Shown here: piece by piece, positions 32,795 through 42,628 of the stretch
How the letters are laid out: every line of letters begins with the position of its first letter
How positions within the stretch are numbered: position 1 is the stretch's first letter
DNA from: Anaerosacchariphilus polymeriproducens
Lineage (GTDB): Bacteria; Bacillota; Clostridia; Lachnospirales; Lachnospiraceae
Reading direction: 5' to 3'
NCBI RefSeq assembly: GCF_003363435.1
Contig: NZ_QRCT01000016.1
Coordinates: forward strand, 159,248 to 223,247
DNA length: 64,000 nucleotides
Position numbers and translations under genes: made by a program
Notes under the pieces: model-generated
Told to the model about the DNA's origin: nothing
The model's input: the letters and a program-made list of their open reading frames with translations, nothing else
The model's database searches: none

Positions 32795-33628
32795 TCAATC
32801 GAAAAATTTTTGATACGCCATCATATTTCTAACATCATGTGACGCAGGATCATTATAATATTCAAAATCTGTTATTTCCTGACCCAAGTAACCTTTATAA
32901 CCCTTTTCAGCCAATGTCTTCAACCATGCCTCTAAATTATGATTCCCATCCCCCCAGATTAGATGACCATAAGGATTTCCATCTATAAAATGCATGTGAA
33001 CAATCTCATCTCCAAATACATCAAACCATTGATCGATTGTTTCTCCTGCAACCCCCATTGCTGTCGTATCAATCATTATTTTAAAATTCTTGTGATTAAT
33101 CTCATCATACATTTTTTTAGCATCTGTTAATGTTGTAACTAATTGTGATTCTTGTGGCCTCAAGGATTCCATTGCAAGGTTTAAGCCTTCTTGTTGTGCC
33201 ACATCAGATAATCTGGCAAGCATATTTGCAGAACGTTTTAAGGCTTCTTTCCTATCTTCATGCCAATAGCCCCAGCCAGAATTGACTGCCATTGTTTCAC
33301 AACCCAATTCTGCTCCTGCTTTCAACGCATTTGAAAAATATTGAAAACTCTTTTCATAAATATCGGCTTCCTGTGATGCGAACTGATACTGATAAATACA
33401 ATTTTCTGGCGTAATAATTTTGACCTGCATTCCTCTTTCTTCTATTAAATGTCTGATTCTTTTACAATCAGAATAAGTCATGGAATCCAGAAAAAAATGA
33501 GGGGAGCCTGTCCACAATTCAATTGTTTTTACTCCAAGCCGTTCCTGTGTATTAAGAAAATATTCAAATGAGTAATATAGATAATGGATATTCATAGCTG
33601 CAATCTGGTCTATGTTTAACAATTTCAT
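32795..33628 (-). CDS. frlC: FrlC-like sugar phosphate isomerase/epimerase
   Basis: AP-endonuclease-2-type TIM barrel of 277 residues. FrlC interconverts fructoselysine and psicoselysine. The family elements LNIDQIAAMNIHYLYYSFEYFL, MAVNSGWGYWHEDRKEAL, LAMESLRPQESQLV, IMIDTTAMGVAGE and HMHFIDGNPYGHLIWGDGNHNL are visible. They include Glu and His residues placed to bind a divalent metal. The start ATG overlaps the stop of the upstream amidohydrolase by four bases (ATGA). Placement with FrlB- and FrlD-like genes supports the assignment over generic xylose isomerase-like enzymes. Confidence 0.85.
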   Translation of the reverse strand: MKLLNIDQIAAMNIHYLYYSFEYFLNTQERLGVKTIELWTGSPHFFLDSMTYSDCKRIRHLIEERGMQVKIITPENCIYQYQFASQEADIYEKSFQYFSNALKAGAELGCETMAVNSGWGYWHEDRKEALKRSANMLARLSDVAQQEGLNLAMESLRPQESQLVTTLTDAKKMYDEINHKNFKIMIDTTAMGVAGETIDQWFDVFGDEIVHMHFIDGNPYGHLIWGDGNHNLEAWLKTLAEKGYKGYLGQEITDFEYYNDPASHDVRNMMAYQKFFD

Positions 33629-35202
33629 AATTCATTTCCCCCATTTTTCAGGTTGTCATATACAACTTTTCCATCTACAATTGTTAAAACAACATTTACA
33701 TCTCTTATTTCTTCCATCGCTACCTCAAAAAGGTTCTTTTCCAGTACTGCAATATCTGCTAATTTTCCTTCTTCAAGTGTGCCAAGCTTGTCTTCCATTC
33801 CTAAGTTGATTTGTCCGCCAATCGTAAATGCTTTTAACAACTCAGAAAGTTCAATCGTATTATTCTTATTAAACGCCTCTCCTCCTTCCGGAAAATATCC
33901 GCCACAGCTATGATAAACTGCTTCAGGAATATCTGGAATCATTAATGGTAAATCAGTCGCTCCACTTAAAACCACTCCACTGTCAATCATTCCCCGCCTA
34001 TTCCAATAATATTGACTCCTTACCCTTCCTATGGTTCTATCAATATTACTTTTTACTATTTCAGCAGGATCTAAAGACATTATTTGAAAATAAATTTCTC
34101 CTATTGCACCTAGTTGTCCCATTCTTTTTAGATCGATTGGGTTGGAAAATTCCATATCTGTAATTGCATGTCTGTTTACCAGTTTTCCATCTATTTTCTT
34201 ACATTTATCATAGATATCTAAAGCTTTTCGTACTGCCCCATCTCCTTGTGCGTGTAAAGAAAATCTGAAATCATTCTTATCCGCTTCTAATACTTCTTTT
34301 GTAAGCAAATCATAATCAATTTCTATACTGCAATTTATATTTGTGTTTTCATAAGGTTCCAGTAAATCTCCCTGCATACTAGAAATTGTACCGTCTGTCA
34401 TCCTGTTATAGCCAGAAAAACGGACAAAGTCTCCTCTAAATTTCTCTCGCATTTTCTTACCATGCTGGATATTCATTCCTTCTCCTACCGGCTGAGACAT
34501 AAAGTGCACTCTTAGATTCAATTCTTCCTTCTCTTCCTTCTGTTTTAAGAAATCATCGAATCCATAAAAATCATCGAATCCCATCTCTTTGACACTGGTA
34601 ACACCCTTGCTATTTAATAGAAACATGTAATCTTTCCATTCTTTTTCTATAAATGACGCGTCATTTAAATATTCTTTCATGATTCTATAATATGCTTCCG
34701 GATAACATTCATCTGGAGTAAATAGATATTGTTCTCTTGCTTTTTTATTCATAATGCAAGTACTTCTATCCGCTGCAAAAACAATGATTCCACGATCAGG
34801 GTATTCCTGATTCAGTAATTTTTCTAATCCATCTAATTTTGCTTTTTGATGATTCCAACCATGGCCGAAAATAGTTGCATGATTTTCTTTGGCTTTTACA
34901 TTTTTTTCTAAATGCTCGATAAATTGAGAAATCGTTTCAATTCCGCTAAAATCTACACCAATGTGATAAATGGCATACCCTGTAAAAAAGGTATGAACAT
35001 CTGCAAATCCGGCAGTGATGAGTCGATCGCCTACATTAATTACTTGTGTGTCTTCCTGAACATATTCTTGATATTGATTCCCTGTACCTACTTTTTTGAT
35101 TTTGTTACCTTGAATTACAATGTAACCTTTGATAGGGCTGTCATCTCTACCAGTAAAGATGTTATTAGAGATAAGAACAATATCTGCCTTCTCATATTTC
35201 AT
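33625..35202 (-). CDS. YtcJ-like amidohydrolase (amidohydrolase-3 family)
   Basis: A 525-residue composite-domain metal hydrolase. The beta-sandwich strands are at both ends: IVLISNNIFTGRDDSPIKGYIVIQGNKI at the start and GKLADIAVLEKNLFEV, VNVVLTIVDGKVVYD at the end. The barrel contains GFADVHTFFTGY, FGHGWNHQKAKLDG, SLHAQGDGAVRKALDIY, NRHAITDMEF and LSGATDLPLM. The first metal motif reads DVHTF where HxH is usual, so one His ligand is missing. No signal peptide is present. As the first gene of the putative fructoselysine operon it may hydrolyse an N-acylated or peptide form of the Amadori compound before the kinase step; this is inference. Confidence 0.85.
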   Translation of the reverse strand: MKYEKADIVLISNNIFTGRDDSPIKGYIVIQGNKIKKVGTGNQYQEYVQEDTQVINVGDRLITAGFADVHTFFTGYAIYHIGVDFSGIETISQFIEHLEKNVKAKENHATIFGHGWNHQKAKLDGLEKLLNQEYPDRGIIVFAADRSTCIMNKKAREQYLFTPDECYPEAYYRIMKEYLNDASFIEKEWKDYMFLLNSKGVTSVKEMGFDDFYGFDDFLKQKEEKEELNLRVHFMSQPVGEGMNIQHGKKMREKFRGDFVRFSGYNRMTDGTISSMQGDLLEPYENTNINCSIEIDYDLLTKEVLEADKNDFRFSLHAQGDGAVRKALDIYDKCKKIDGKLVNRHAITDMEFSNPIDLKRMGQLGAIGEIYFQIMSLDPAEIVKSNIDRTIGRVRSQYYWNRRGMIDSGVVLSGATDLPLMIPDIPEAVYHSCGGYFPEGGEAFNKNNTIELSELLKAFTIGGQINLGMEDKLGTLEEGKLADIAVLEKNLFEVAMEEIRDVNVVLTIVDGKVVYDNLKNGGNEL

Positions 35203-35244
35203 TTCTTACGCTCCTTTCTGTTTCTTAAAATGACTATATCATAT

Positions 35245-35256
35245 TATAACGTTATA
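35245..35256. promoter_or_regulatory. TATAACGTTATA palindrome over the −10 of the fructoselysine operon
   Basis: A perfect 12-bp palindrome overlaps a minus-strand −10 (TATAAT) about 45 bases upstream of the amidohydrolase start. It lies between that operon and the divergent GntR gene. It is the best candidate for the GntR operator. Looser copies of the half-site (TATATAC-ATT-like) occur nearby at about 35251, 35307 and 35329. Confidence 0.45.
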
Positions 35257-35452
35257 TACAATACGAGCATGATGTTTTATGACGATTCTATGTTTTTTAT
35301 AATTTATATACGATTATTTTGTGCATTTTATACAATTTTCAATAATTTTCTTTTTTAACAAACAACATTTTAGGACTTGTTATTTTTTTTTTTATATAGT
35401 ATAGTTACCAAAGAAAGTACATTTTTAATTTAAGGTTAATGGAGAATAAGTA

Positions 35453-36187
35453 ATGAAATTGAACCCAGATAATTCTATTCCTTTATATCAACAATTAAAG
35501 GAAGATATTAAAAACTCGATTCGAACAGGTCAATTAAGGTATGGAGAAAAAATACCTACAGAACCTGAATTAAGTTCACAATATAAAGTGAGTCGAATAA
35601 CGGTCAGACGTGCTATTGAAGAATTGGCTCGAGAGGGCTATCTTTCTAAAAAACAAGGAAAAGGCACTTTTGTACAGGAACATAAAATACAACGAAAAAT
35701 TGAACATTTAATGAGTTTTAGTGAAGCTTGTGAAGCAAATGGCATGGTACCTTCCAGCATTATTACCAAAAAGGAAGTAATTCTATTATCAGATGAACAG
35801 GCAAAAGAAATGGGATCAGCCAGCGGCAGCCGGGCTGTCTTTACTCAACGTCTGCGCCTTGCTGATGGAGTTCCCATTATGTGTGAAAATAACATTTTTC
35901 CTTATGAAAGGTTTTCTTTTTTACTAAATGAATCATTAGATGGATCTCTTTATCGTCTTTTGGAAGAAAAATATAAGATTAAAGTAAAAATTTCTACAAA
36001 CTCTTTTATCGATGTCGTCAGGGCAAGTGGTGAAATTGCAAGAAGCCTTCAGGTCTCAAATGGAGAGCCTTTGTTTTATCTTCATTGTCAAATTTATGAT
36101 GCCGATAAAAACCTTATCCACATTGGAAAACAGTATATAATAAGCGAAAGATACCGCTTCTATCTGGAAGACTATACACATGAATAA
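35453..36187 (+). CDS. GntR/HutC-family regulator of the fructoselysine cluster
   Basis: A 244-residue regulator. Residues 1-70 are the GntR winged helix (SIPLYQQLKEDIKNSIRTGQLRYGEKIPTEPELSSQYKVSRITVRRAIEELAREGYLSKKQGKGTFV). The C-terminal UTRA domain (about residues 90-240, from IEHLMSFSEACEANGMVPSS) binds a sugar-phosphate-like effector. FrlR proteins of known fructoselysine operons belong to the same subfamily and sense fructoselysine 6-phosphate. It is divergent from the operon with a palindrome between. It ends at a bidirectional terminator shared with glnB. Confidence 0.9.
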   Translation: MKLNPDNSIPLYQQLKEDIKNSIRTGQLRYGEKIPTEPELSSQYKVSRITVRRAIEELAREGYLSKKQGKGTFVQEHKIQRKIEHLMSFSEACEANGMVPSSIITKKEVILLSDEQAKEMGSASGSRAVFTQRLRLADGVPIMCENNIFPYERFSFLLNESLDGSLYRLLEEKYKIKVKISTNSFIDVVRASGEIARSLQVSNGEPLFYLHCQIYDADKNLIHIGKQYIISERYRFYLEDYTHE

Positions 36188-36201
36188 AATGATACCAATA
36201 A

Positions 36202-36245
36202 AAAAGACCGCTTATTTTCATTTCTTTTTGAAATAAGCAGTCTTT
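36202..36245. terminator. Bidirectional terminator between the GntR gene and glnB
   Basis: AAAAGACCGCTTATTTTC (36202-36219) pairs with GAAATAAGCAGTCTTT (36230-36245) with minor bulges and has A/T tracts on both sides. Confidence 0.75.
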
Positions 36246-36276
36246 ACTTCCTTTAAAAAATTTCAAATCCTCTTCT

Positions 36277-36615
36277 TTATAATGCATCCGGTCCACGTTC
36301 ACCGGTACGGATACGGATGACATCTTCCACATCATAAACAAAAATTTTACCATCACCATAATGCCCTGTATTGATTTCTTTTAAAACCTCTTCAATAATT
36401 TTTTCTGCATCCTCTGATGAAACTACAGATTCTACTTTTAATTTAGATAGTAGATTGACATTATATTCTGTTCCTCTATAAATATGTTTATATCCTTTCT
36501 GATTTCCATACCCCATAATATTTGTAATCATAAGACCATTTGTATTATTAGCATCCAAAATCTTTTTCAAATCATCTAAACGTTCGGGTTTTATGATAAT
36601 CTCTAATTTTTTCAT
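36277..36615 (-). CDS. glnB: PII nitrogen regulatory protein
   Basis: Small trimeric PII signal protein of 112 residues that senses ATP/ADP and 2-oxoglutarate. It normally plugs the ammonium channel encoded upstream. The T-loop region GYGNQKGYKHIYRGTEY contains the tyrosine at the usual modification position. The B-loop TGHYGDGKIFVYDVEDVIRIRTGERG is intact, including the C-terminal signature. The start follows GGAGG. It lies 14 bases after amt in the same transcript, so GlnK-type function (control of AmtB) is likely. Confidence 0.93.
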   Translation of the reverse strand: MKKLEIIIKPERLDDLKKILDANNTNGLMITNIMGYGNQKGYKHIYRGTEYNVNLLSKLKVESVVSSEDAEKIIEEVLKEINTGHYGDGKIFVYDVEDVIRIRTGERGPDAL

Positions 36616-36629
36616 AAATAATCTCCTCC

Positions 36630-38207
36630 TTAATTTTTATTTTTTTGGAATCTGGCGAGCTGCTTTATGGGTAAATCATCTTCTGATTCAAAATCCAAAT
36701 CATTTTTAACCAATTGAATATCCGGGTAAGCTAAGACTCCCATTTCAGGTATATCTAAACCTTCCAGTTCTGCTTCCGGATCCACACGTAATCCCCAGAC
36801 TTTATCAAGAACCTTGAAAAATACATATGATACTCCAAATCCCCAGATAATCAGAACCAGTACTACAATGAACTGTGCAGCTAATTGAGATGCGTCACCA
36901 TAGAATAAACCTTTTACTCCACCTGAAATCCCATTAACTCCGTCACCATACGTTCCATCTGCAAACAATCCCAAAGCAATAATTCCCCATACACCATTTA
37001 CACAGTGAACTGAAATAGCTCCGACAGGATCATCGATTTTTAATTTATTTTCAACAAATGGTACAGCAAGACATACGAACAAACCACCTACAATTCCAAT
37101 AAAAAATGCAGATACTACGTTAACAAAAGCACATGGGGCTGTTATCGCGACCAACCCGGCAAGCGCACCATTTGCTGTCATAGAAGGATCCGGCTTTCCA
37201 TATGCGACCCACATATAAAACATAGCTACTAACCCACCAACAGCACCGGCTATCATAGTATTTGTTGCTACGATTGCAATTCGGAAATCAGTTGCATTTA
37301 AAGTCGAACCAGCATTAAATGCGAACCAGCAGAAAAACAAAATAATCGTCCCAATAATGGCCATAGGAATATCATGCCCTGGAAAAGCTCTGCTTGTTCC
37401 ATCTTTTTTAAACTTACCAATTCTTGGTCCAAGCACGATGGCACCAGATAAAGCGATCATGCCTCCCATTGCATGGACTACTGCTGATCCGGCAAAATCA
37501 ACTGCACCATGACCCAGACCAAAATTCTGACCTAATGTTGATAACCATCCACCGCCCCACATCCAATTTCCAAAGAATGGATATAGAAACATAGAAATGA
37601 ATAATGCAATAAATATATATGCTGAATATTTAACACGTTCTGCCATCGAACCTGTTGGTATTGTTACTGTTGTATCCATAAATACCATTTGGAAAAAGAA
37701 TAATGCATAAATTCCTGCATCATAAATTCCACCACTAGATAGTAAAAAACCTTTATATCCCATAATGCCGCCAAATCCGGGTATTGTTAACAACGCATCC
37801 AGAGCACTGCCACCACTTCCCAGTCCGGCAGCACCTCCACTGCCTCCAAATTGAATTGCAAAACCAACCAAAAAGTAACCAATTGCGCCCACCAAAAAAA
37901 CCATAAAATTCATAGTCATTGTATGAGCTGCGTTTTTCCCCCTGCAGAAACCGGTCTCCACCATAGCAAAACCACATTGAAAAAAGAATACCATAAATCC
38001 TGTGATCATGATCCAAACATAATTCGTACCATAATACGCTTTATTAGCCACAGATGCTACTTCACCTAATGTTTCATTCCCAGTTACTGCTGTATAGGAA
38101 GCACCTGTTGGATCTGCACCATTTTTAGAAGAAACAGAAAGTGCAAGTATAAGGGCAACAATGGCTATACCAACTATAATTCCAATAATACTTTTTGAAT
38201 TTTTCAT
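36630..38207 (-). CDS. amt: Ammonium transporter
   Basis: Amt/MEP/Rh channel of 525 residues, larger than the approximately 400-residue core because of a long N-terminal signal-like region and a C-terminal cytoplasmic extension of about 60 residues. The core shows FFFQCGFAMVETGFCRGKNAAHTMTMNFM, DFAGSAVVHAMGGMIAL with the first pore histidine, and ISVHCVNGVWGIIALGLFADGTYGDGVNG with the second. The C-terminal DPEAELEGLDIPEMGVLAYPD is the Amt-type tail that contacts PII. An upstream small membrane protein and a leader hairpin belong to the same transcript. Confidence 0.94.
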   Translation of the reverse strand: MKNSKSIIGIIVGIAIVALILALSVSSKNGADPTGASYTAVTGNETLGEVASVANKAYYGTNYVWIMITGFMVFFFQCGFAMVETGFCRGKNAAHTMTMNFMVFLVGAIGYFLVGFAIQFGGSGGAAGLGSGGSALDALLTIPGFGGIMGYKGFLLSSGGIYDAGIYALFFFQMVFMDTTVTIPTGSMAERVKYSAYIFIALFISMFLYPFFGNWMWGGGWLSTLGQNFGLGHGAVDFAGSAVVHAMGGMIALSGAIVLGPRIGKFKKDGTSRAFPGHDIPMAIIGTIILFFCWFAFNAGSTLNATDFRIAIVATNTMIAGAVGGLVAMFYMWVAYGKPDPSMTANGALAGLVAITAPCAFVNVVSAFFIGIVGGLFVCLAVPFVENKLKIDDPVGAISVHCVNGVWGIIALGLFADGTYGDGVNGISGGVKGLFYGDASQLAAQFIVVLVLIIWGFGVSYVFFKVLDKVWGLRVDPEAELEGLDIPEMGVLAYPDIQLVKNDLDFESEDDLPIKQLARFQKNKN

Positions 38208-38227
38208 AAAACTACCTCCGAATATTT

Positions 38228-38533
38228 CTATTTTTCTTTAATATTTTTTCTAAAATTCTGCCATAAGAATTTTGATGTATTTAAACTGAGCTTTTTCTGA
38301 AGCTTACTTACTGACAAATAATTTCTTAGTCCAAGATAAAATACTAATAGTCCTAAAACCATTCCATGGACCGATGTACTTAAAATTGGAATTGCTATAT
38401 GGTTAATAATGCTATAGAAACTGAAAAATAAGCCTAAAAACATTATAAGCACAGCAATTGCGTATAGAACCTTAATAAAGAGATTCTTATGTTTATCCAT
38501 AAAGGATACATTTGATTTCTTGTTCACACTCAT
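38228..38533 (-). CDS. Small membrane protein leading the amt operon, unrecognised
   Basis: A 101-residue protein with a basic N-terminus (MSVNKKSNVSFMDKHKN) and two membrane helices (about residues 19-45 and 50-70). A basic cytoplasmic tail ends in FRKNIKEK. AGGAGGG precedes the ATG at 38533. It is the first gene of the operon, 20 bases before amt, and sits directly behind an intrinsic terminator-like hairpin. I do not recognise the family. A role as an Amt accessory or as a modulator of ammonium uptake is possible from context only. Confidence 0.65.
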   Translation of the reverse strand: MSVNKKSNVSFMDKHKNLFIKVLYAIAVLIMFLGLFFSFYSIINHIAIPILSTSVHGMVLGLLVFYLGLRNYLSVSKLQKKLSLNTSKFLWQNFRKNIKEK

Positions 38534-38547
38534 CCCTCCTAAAAATT

Positions 38548-38578
38548 AAAAAAAAGTTAAAGCTAATCCGCTTCAACT
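38548..38578 (-). promoter_or_regulatory. Attenuator-like terminator in the amt operon leader
   Basis: On the minus strand AGTTGAAGC (38578-38570) pairs with GCTTTAACT (38563-38555) and is followed by eight T. This canonical terminator stands immediately before the AGGAGGG ribosome site of the operon's first gene, so transcription of amt-glnB must pass through it. That suggests regulated antitermination; the antiterminator is unknown. Confidence 0.55.
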
Positions 38579-38636
38579 TCTTTGTTGGGGTTGTTAATAT
38601 AATTATTATAAAACTCTGCAGAGTATTCAAATTATT

Positions 38637-38668
38637 AAAAAAAGTCAAACCCAAAATGGATTTGACTT
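38637..38668 (-). terminator. Terminator upstream of the amt leader
   Basis: On the minus strand AGTCAAATCC pairs with GGGTTTGACT (38667-38643) across a five-base loop and is followed by seven T. It probably ends the acetyltransferase transcript that starts further upstream, and separates it from the amt promoter region. Confidence 0.75.
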
Positions 38669-38812
38669 CGTCGTCTAATTCAATGTTTTAATAATTTAGT
38701 ATGACTATAGCATATTTTTTTTATAATTGCAATAGTTAAATTTTATAATTTTGTCGTTTTATCAGATTATTTGTCGTTTAATTCCTTAAATTATTAAGCA
38801 GTAGGAAAATAA

Positions 38813-39103
38813 CTACATTTCTTTATACTTTGAAAGAATGTCCTTGCATAATTCTTTGTTCTTATCAAACCACGAATCCGCATAAGTACAGGTAGCTGTT
38901 GCTTTGCAACCTTCTTCTCTTAGATAATCGACCATTGCTTTCATCGTTTTATCTGCCAGAGATTGACCTCTCATTTTGGGATTTACATAAACATGATTTA
39001 TATTGATATCTCCATTTTCTTTACGCTCAAATGTAGCTTCAGCTATTAATTCACCATTTTCCTCTTGACTATATAATCTATTTTCTTCAACGTTCCATTC
39101 CAT
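38813..39103 (-). CDS. GNAT-related small N-acetyltransferase (YjdJ/CG type)
   Basis: A 96-residue single-domain acetyltransferase of the short GNAT type. It reads RLYSQEENGELIAEATFER, then the core ININHVYVNPKMRGQSLADKTMKAMVDYLREEG with the acetyl-CoA-binding RGQSLADK loop, and a C-terminal strand ATCTYADSWFDKN. Full GNAT enzymes are about 150 residues; this length is normal for the subfamily. The target is unknown. It is probably monocistronic, ending at the terminator at 38637-38668. Confidence 0.85.
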   Translation of the reverse strand: MEWNVEENRLYSQEENGELIAEATFERKENGDININHVYVNPKMRGQSLADKTMKAMVDYLREEGCKATATCTYADSWFDKNKELCKDILSKYKEM

Positions 39104-39258
39104 CGTAATTCTCCCTTCTTCTTAAATATTACTAAAATTCTTTTTTAATATTACTAAGATTCTTTTTTAATATTGCTCTAATAGGCTCATATTTCAAAAA
39201 TAAATGAATACTAAAATATGGTTTCACAATTACGAAATAAATATGAATTTAATTTTAG
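39104..39258. other. Intergenic spacer with a short direct repeat
   Basis: AT-rich spacer upstream of the acetyltransferase. ATTCTTTTTTAATATT occurs twice (39136-39151 and about 39157-39172), followed by TACT or GCTC. I see no other feature. Confidence 0.4.
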
Positions 39259-39314
39259 TTTAAAGTACAACAGCCCCAAAAGTCAATTACTTTTGAGGCT
39301 GGCACAACTTTAAA
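39259..39314 (-). terminator. Terminator of the arabinofuranosidase operon
   Basis: AGCCCCAAAAGT (39272-39283) pairs with ACTTTTGAGGCT (39289-39300), with a further TTTAAAGT/ACTTTAAA outer helix (39259-39266 with 39307-39314). It lies directly after the GH51 stop. Confidence 0.7.
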
Positions 39315-39328
39315 CCAAATTATGGATT

Positions 39329-40861
<1,533 letters not shown>

Positions 40862-40870
40862 TCAATTTTT

Positions 40871-41710
40871 TTAGCCTTTTACTGCCCCTGCTGTCATACC
40901 TTCAACAAAATACTTCTGGAAGCATACGAATAATATAAATATCGGAACAATCGAGAAAAATGATCCTACAATCAGGAGACTATAATTATCTCCGTAAGGA
41001 TTAATCAACGTATTTAATCCCAAAGTTAATGTATACTTGCTAGAAGAACGGATTACCAATAACGGCCATAAATAATTATTCCATGCATTCATACCATTTA
41101 AAATTGCCATAGCCGCAAATGCCGGCTTCATGACCGGGATAATCAAGCGGAAGAAAATCCCAAACTCTGTTGCTCCATCAATTCTCCCTGCTTCCAGTAT
41201 TGATTGGGGTATTCCAAATAAATACTGCCTAAAAAAGAAAATCGTAGATGCATGTGCCATAAATGGCAGTATTATCGCAGCATAATTGTCTCCCCAGCCG
41301 GATATTTGTTTATATAGAGGCAGCATTACAACTTCAAGAGGTATGGAAAGAATAATTAATACAATAATAAATAGAAAATTTTTTCCTTTGAAATCATAAA
41401 CTGCAAAACCATATCCAACAAATGCACTAACAAACAAAGTGCAAAAAACTGTTAATACTGTTAAAACAATACTGTTTAAAAACCACCTCCAATAATCATG
41501 ATTTCCTGTAAACAGCAGAACATAATTATCCAGACTCATTCTTTCTAATTTTAAATCCAGATTCAAGCCATACTGTAATAAATCTCCTCCCGGCTTAAAA
41601 CTCGCTATAAAGAGTGTAAAAACAGGAAGAACAATAAGAATTGCTAACACTGAAAATAGTATAATCATCGCAATGGAGGCAGCCTTATCTTTCTTTTTTC
41701 TTGAACCCAT
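40871..41710 (-). CDS. Carbohydrate ABC transporter permease (MalG type)
   Basis: One of two membrane subunits of an oligosaccharide importer. About 279 residues with six helices and the EAA motif EAGRIDGATEFGIFFRLIIPVMKPAFAAMAIL. The C-terminal PIFILFVCFQKYFVEGMTAGAVKG is characteristic of the MalG family. The ATG at 41710 follows GGAGGAG; an upstream ATG lies within the preceding gene's end and has no ribosome site. The ATPase is not encoded in the window; a shared MsmK-like ATPase elsewhere is usual for such systems. Confidence 0.93.
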   Translation of the reverse strand: MGSRKKKDKAASIAMIILFSVLAILIVLPVFTLFIASFKPGGDLLQYGLNLDLKLERMSLDNYVLLFTGNHDYWRWFLNSIVLTVLTVFCTLFVSAFVGYGFAVYDFKGKNFLFIIVLIILSIPLEVVMLPLYKQISGWGDNYAAIILPFMAHASTIFFFRQYLFGIPQSILEAGRIDGATEFGIFFRLIIPVMKPAFAAMAILNGMNAWNNYLWPLLVIRSSSKYTLTLGLNTLINPYGDNYSLLIVGSFFSIVPIFILFVCFQKYFVEGMTAGAVKG

Positions 41711-41711
41711 A

Positions 41712-42599
41712 CTATTTCTCCTCCTTGCCAAAGGCACCTGTTAATTTTAATTGAATTAAATTAACTGCCATTATAATAAGCAGAAGAATACAGCCCACTG
41801 CACACGCATAACCCATAGCTCTCTTTTCAATCCCCTGCCTGTAAAGATAACCAACAATCGTCAAACCAATGTTATTCGGTGAATTATTCCCTTTAAACAA
41901 CATATAACTCTCAAGAAACATGGACAGACCTGCATATATACTAATTGTAAGTACATAAACCGACGTTGGTTTCACTAATGGTATTGAAATTTTCGTAAAC
42001 TGCTGCCATTTACTTGCACCATCTATTGCTGCTGCTTCATATAGTTCTGAAGGAATGCTTTGAAGTCCTGCCAGAAAATAAAGAATATTAACTCCAGTCC
42101 ATCTCCAACAAGCAACAAGCAGTAATATAAAATAACTTGTTTCTGCATTTTTAAGCCATTTTATTGGAGAAAAACCAAAAAATCCAATTACCTGATTCGC
42201 TAAAGAACCAGCGGCTTCCCCGAACATTAATCGAAATACAGTTCCTGCAACTACAACTGATGTTAATGCCGGAATAAAATAAGCTGATTTAAATAGTCCA
42301 GGCTTTTTCATCAGTTTACTATTTAATAAGCTGGCAAAAAGTAATGGAAATGGTATCAGTAATATCAAAGTACCCAGCATATATTTCACACTATTAAAAA
42401 TTGCCTTTAGAAATATTTTGTCACTTAACAGCCTTTCGTAATTTTGAGTTCCAACCCATTGGTCTTTTAGAATATCTTGGAAACTTAATAAAATTCCATT
42501 GCTTATTGGAGCTGCCCAAAATAAAAGTACTGTTATGATAAAAGGCAATACAAAAATGTATGGTGCAATTTTTTTTGAGTAAAAGAATCTTTTCAGCAT
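41712..42599 (-). CDS. Carbohydrate ABC transporter permease (MalF type)
   Basis: Second membrane subunit of the arabinoside importer. It has 295 residues, six helices and the EAA loop YEAAAIDGASKWQQFTKISIPLVKPTSVYVLTISI. The N-terminus SKKIAPYIFVLPFIITVLLFW is typical of MalF/LplB-like subunits. It stands between the binding-protein gene and the MalG-type partner, 30 bases after the former. Confidence 0.92.
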   Translation of the reverse strand: MLKRFFYSKKIAPYIFVLPFIITVLLFWAAPISNGILLSFQDILKDQWVGTQNYERLLSDKIFLKAIFNSVKYMLGTLILLIPFPLLFASLLNSKLMKKPGLFKSAYFIPALTSVVVAGTVFRLMFGEAAGSLANQVIGFFGFSPIKWLKNAETSYFILLLVACWRWTGVNILYFLAGLQSIPSELYEAAAIDGASKWQQFTKISIPLVKPTSVYVLTISIYAGLSMFLESYMLFKGNNSPNNIGLTIVGYLYRQGIEKRAMGYACAVGCILLLIIMAVNLIQLKLTGAFGKEEK

Positions 42600-42628
42600 A
42601 CAATCGTACTCCTCTCTTCTTTAGCGTC

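Noticed and set aside
35203..35452. Plus-strand frame crossing the fructoselysine operator region (34912-35358)
   Set aside because: It overlaps the start of the amidohydrolase in antisense and has no ribosome site or recognisable protein features.
38548..38667. Two tandem hairpins in the amt leader as an ANTAR antitermination element
   Set aside because: ANTAR sites need six-base loops with A at position 1 and G at position 4; the loops here are GGATTA and a five-base loop, so neither fits.
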